The notes beneath the pieces are model-generated. The model saw only the letters and a list, made by a program, of their open reading frames with translations, ran no database searches and was not told the origin of the DNA. Below, piece by piece: positions 63,285-64,000 of a stretch of 64,000 bases of DNA (positions within the stretch are counted from its first letter, which is position 1; each line of letters opens with the position of its first letter). Made by a program: the position numbers and the translations under genes. Source of the DNA: Stenotrophomonas maltophilia (GTDB lineage Bacteria > Pseudomonadota > Gammaproteobacteria > Xanthomonadales > Xanthomonadaceae); the NCBI RefSeq assembly GCF_002205165.1, contig NZ_NIVS01000011.1, positions 62,001 through 126,000 of the forward strand, in the 5' to 3' direction.

Positions 63285-63653
63285 TCAAGGCGCCGCGGGC
63301 GTGCCCTGATGGAACACCACCCGCCATGCCTCGCCGTGCCGGCGCCACAACGAACTGCGCAACACCTCGCGCTGGCGCTCACCGTCGATCACATACCAGC
63401 TGCGATAGCGCACCTGTGCCAGCGTGGGAACGAGCAGTACGCAGTCGTAGTCGGTGGAGACAATCTCAACCTGCGCACGTTCGCGCGGAATCTCGGCCAA
63501 CGCAGCAGCCCGGTCGAAGCAGACGCCCGAGCTGCCGATCTCGCGGAAGTCGTCATCCAACAAGGCAGCCAACTGCGCGACATCACCGCGGACCACCGGG
63601 TCATGCAACGCGCGTTCGAGCGCCTGCAGATGGGCGGCCAGCGCGTCGTCCAT
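63285..63653 (-). CDS. NTF2-like (DUF4440) protein
   Basis: 122 residues. LALERALHDPVVRGDVAQLAALLDDDFREIGSSGVCFDRAAALAEI and the C-terminal YVIDGERQREVLRSSLWRRHGEAWRVVFHQGTP make the cone-shaped NTF2 fold of DUF4440 proteins. No catalytic residues can be named. It starts three bases after the stop of the MBL-fold gene; probably cotranscribed. Confidence 0.9.
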   Translation of the reverse strand: MDDALAAHLQALERALHDPVVRGDVAQLAALLDDDFREIGSSGVCFDRAAALAEIPRERAQVEIVSTDYDCVLLVPTLAQVRYRSWYVIDGERQREVLRSSLWRRHGEAWRVVFHQGTPAAP

Positions 63654-63655
63654 GC

Positions 63656-64000
63656 TCAGGGAGGATCCTGCGCCAGCACGTGCATCGCGGTCGGGGTGGC
63701 CAGCGACACACGTTCGCCGGGCAGGGCCACACGATGGCCACGCTGGCGCAGCGCCTCGCCGTCGCTCTCGCTGGCATAGTGGTACAGCATCATCCGCGCC
63801 TGCAGCTCGGCCGTGTACTCACGCTCCAGGTCGTCCACGCCGGTATGCGATGGGTTGCCGTGCAGGCCGCAATCGTGGGCGATCAGTTCGTTGTCGTCGG
63901 CGTAGCGCGCCAGCATTTCCGGAATCGGGCGGGTATCGCCGCTCCAGGTGACCGCGCCCTTCAGGCGCAGGCCATAGGCGGTTTCCGGCCAGTGATGGCG
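63656..64000 (-). CDS. MBL-fold metallo-hydrolase, C-terminal part
   Basis: The frame is open to the window end, so the N-terminus is missing; 114 residues are visible. VTWSGDTRPIPEMLARYADDNELIAHDC, then HGNPSHTGVDD and the closing strand ATPTAMHVLAQD match the C-terminal half of RNase Z-like metallo-beta-lactamase proteins (the SGDT Asp and the later His bridge zinc). The HxHxDH motif is outside the window. Upstream of the NTF2-like gene. Confidence 0.85.
   Translation of the reverse strand, partial: RHHWPETAYGLRLKGAVTWSGDTRPIPEMLARYADDNELIAHDCGLHGNPSHTGVDDLEREYTAELQARMMLYHYASESDGEALRQRGHRVALPGERVSLATPTAMHVLAQDPP

Overview
The window is a 64 kb piece of a high-GC gammaproteobacterial chromosome, almost certainly from the Xanthomonadaceae and most likely Stenotrophomonas. 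Three things point there: the protein sequences; several conserved xanthomonad gene orders (ptsI-mgtE, pyrB-ruvX-yqgE, pilT-pilU next to yggS-proC, yceD-rpmF-fabH-fabD-fabG-acpP-fabF-pabB-mltG-tmk-holB-pilZ, recR-ybaB-dnaX); and scattered GTAG-headed extragenic palindromes of the SMAG type known from S. maltophilia. It is mostly core chromosome. I see no insertion sequence, integrase, prophage or CRISPR array.

Layout. 1-10.4 kb: the end of PTS enzyme I, the Mg2+ channel mgtE with a hairpin-T-tract leader, a small zinc ribbon protein, an esterase, pyrB-ruvX-yqgE, the tag glycosylase with an overlapping exported protein, a YitT-type membrane protein, an alpha/beta hydrolase and an aldo-keto reductase. 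10.4-20.5 kb: twitching ATPases pilT/pilU divergent from yggS-proC, an SDR protein, SoxR divergent from an MFS exporter across a clear SoxR-like operator, then an overlapping pair of envelope genes (DUF4105 membrane protein and hydrolase lipoprotein). 20.6-28 kb: a GFA-type zinc protein and an RND efflux pair without outer-membrane channel, divergent from its own OmpR/EnvZ-like two-component system (smeYZ/smeRySy-like layout). 28-38.7 kb: accessory genes, including a beta-lactamase-fold hydrolase, a YbjQ protein, a LytS/LytTR two-component system, a GNAT acetyltransferase gene broken by one in-frame TGA, and a beta-helix exported protein ending at the 3' side of a tRNA-Val gene.

38.8-49.8 kb is one long minus-strand block for fatty-acid synthesis, ribosomal protein L32, folate, cell-wall, dTMP kinase, clamp loader and pilus genes. 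Inside it, between fabH and fabD, sits a membrane-anchored kinase-fold protein whose catalytic Asp appears to be Gln. 49.9-58.4 kb: maf, two polytopic membrane proteins (one a GT39-type glycosyltransferase with an added C-terminal beta domain), and a MoxR-DUF58-transglutaminase-Slp operon. 58.5-64 kb: a HIT protein, recR-ybaB-dnaX, tRNA-Ser(GGA), a cluster of palindromes, the guanidine exporter gene sugE/gdx behind what reads as a guanidine-II (mini-ykkC) riboswitch, the 4.5S SRP RNA, an NTF2-like protein and a partial metallo-beta-lactamase-fold hydrolase.

The most distinctive signals are the riboswitch-sugE unit, the pseudokinase-like gene inside the fatty-acid operon, the nonsense-disrupted GNAT gene, the mgtE leader, the SoxR-MFS divergon and the palindrome cluster behind tRNA-Ser. 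All functional statements come from reading motifs and context; no database search was possible.
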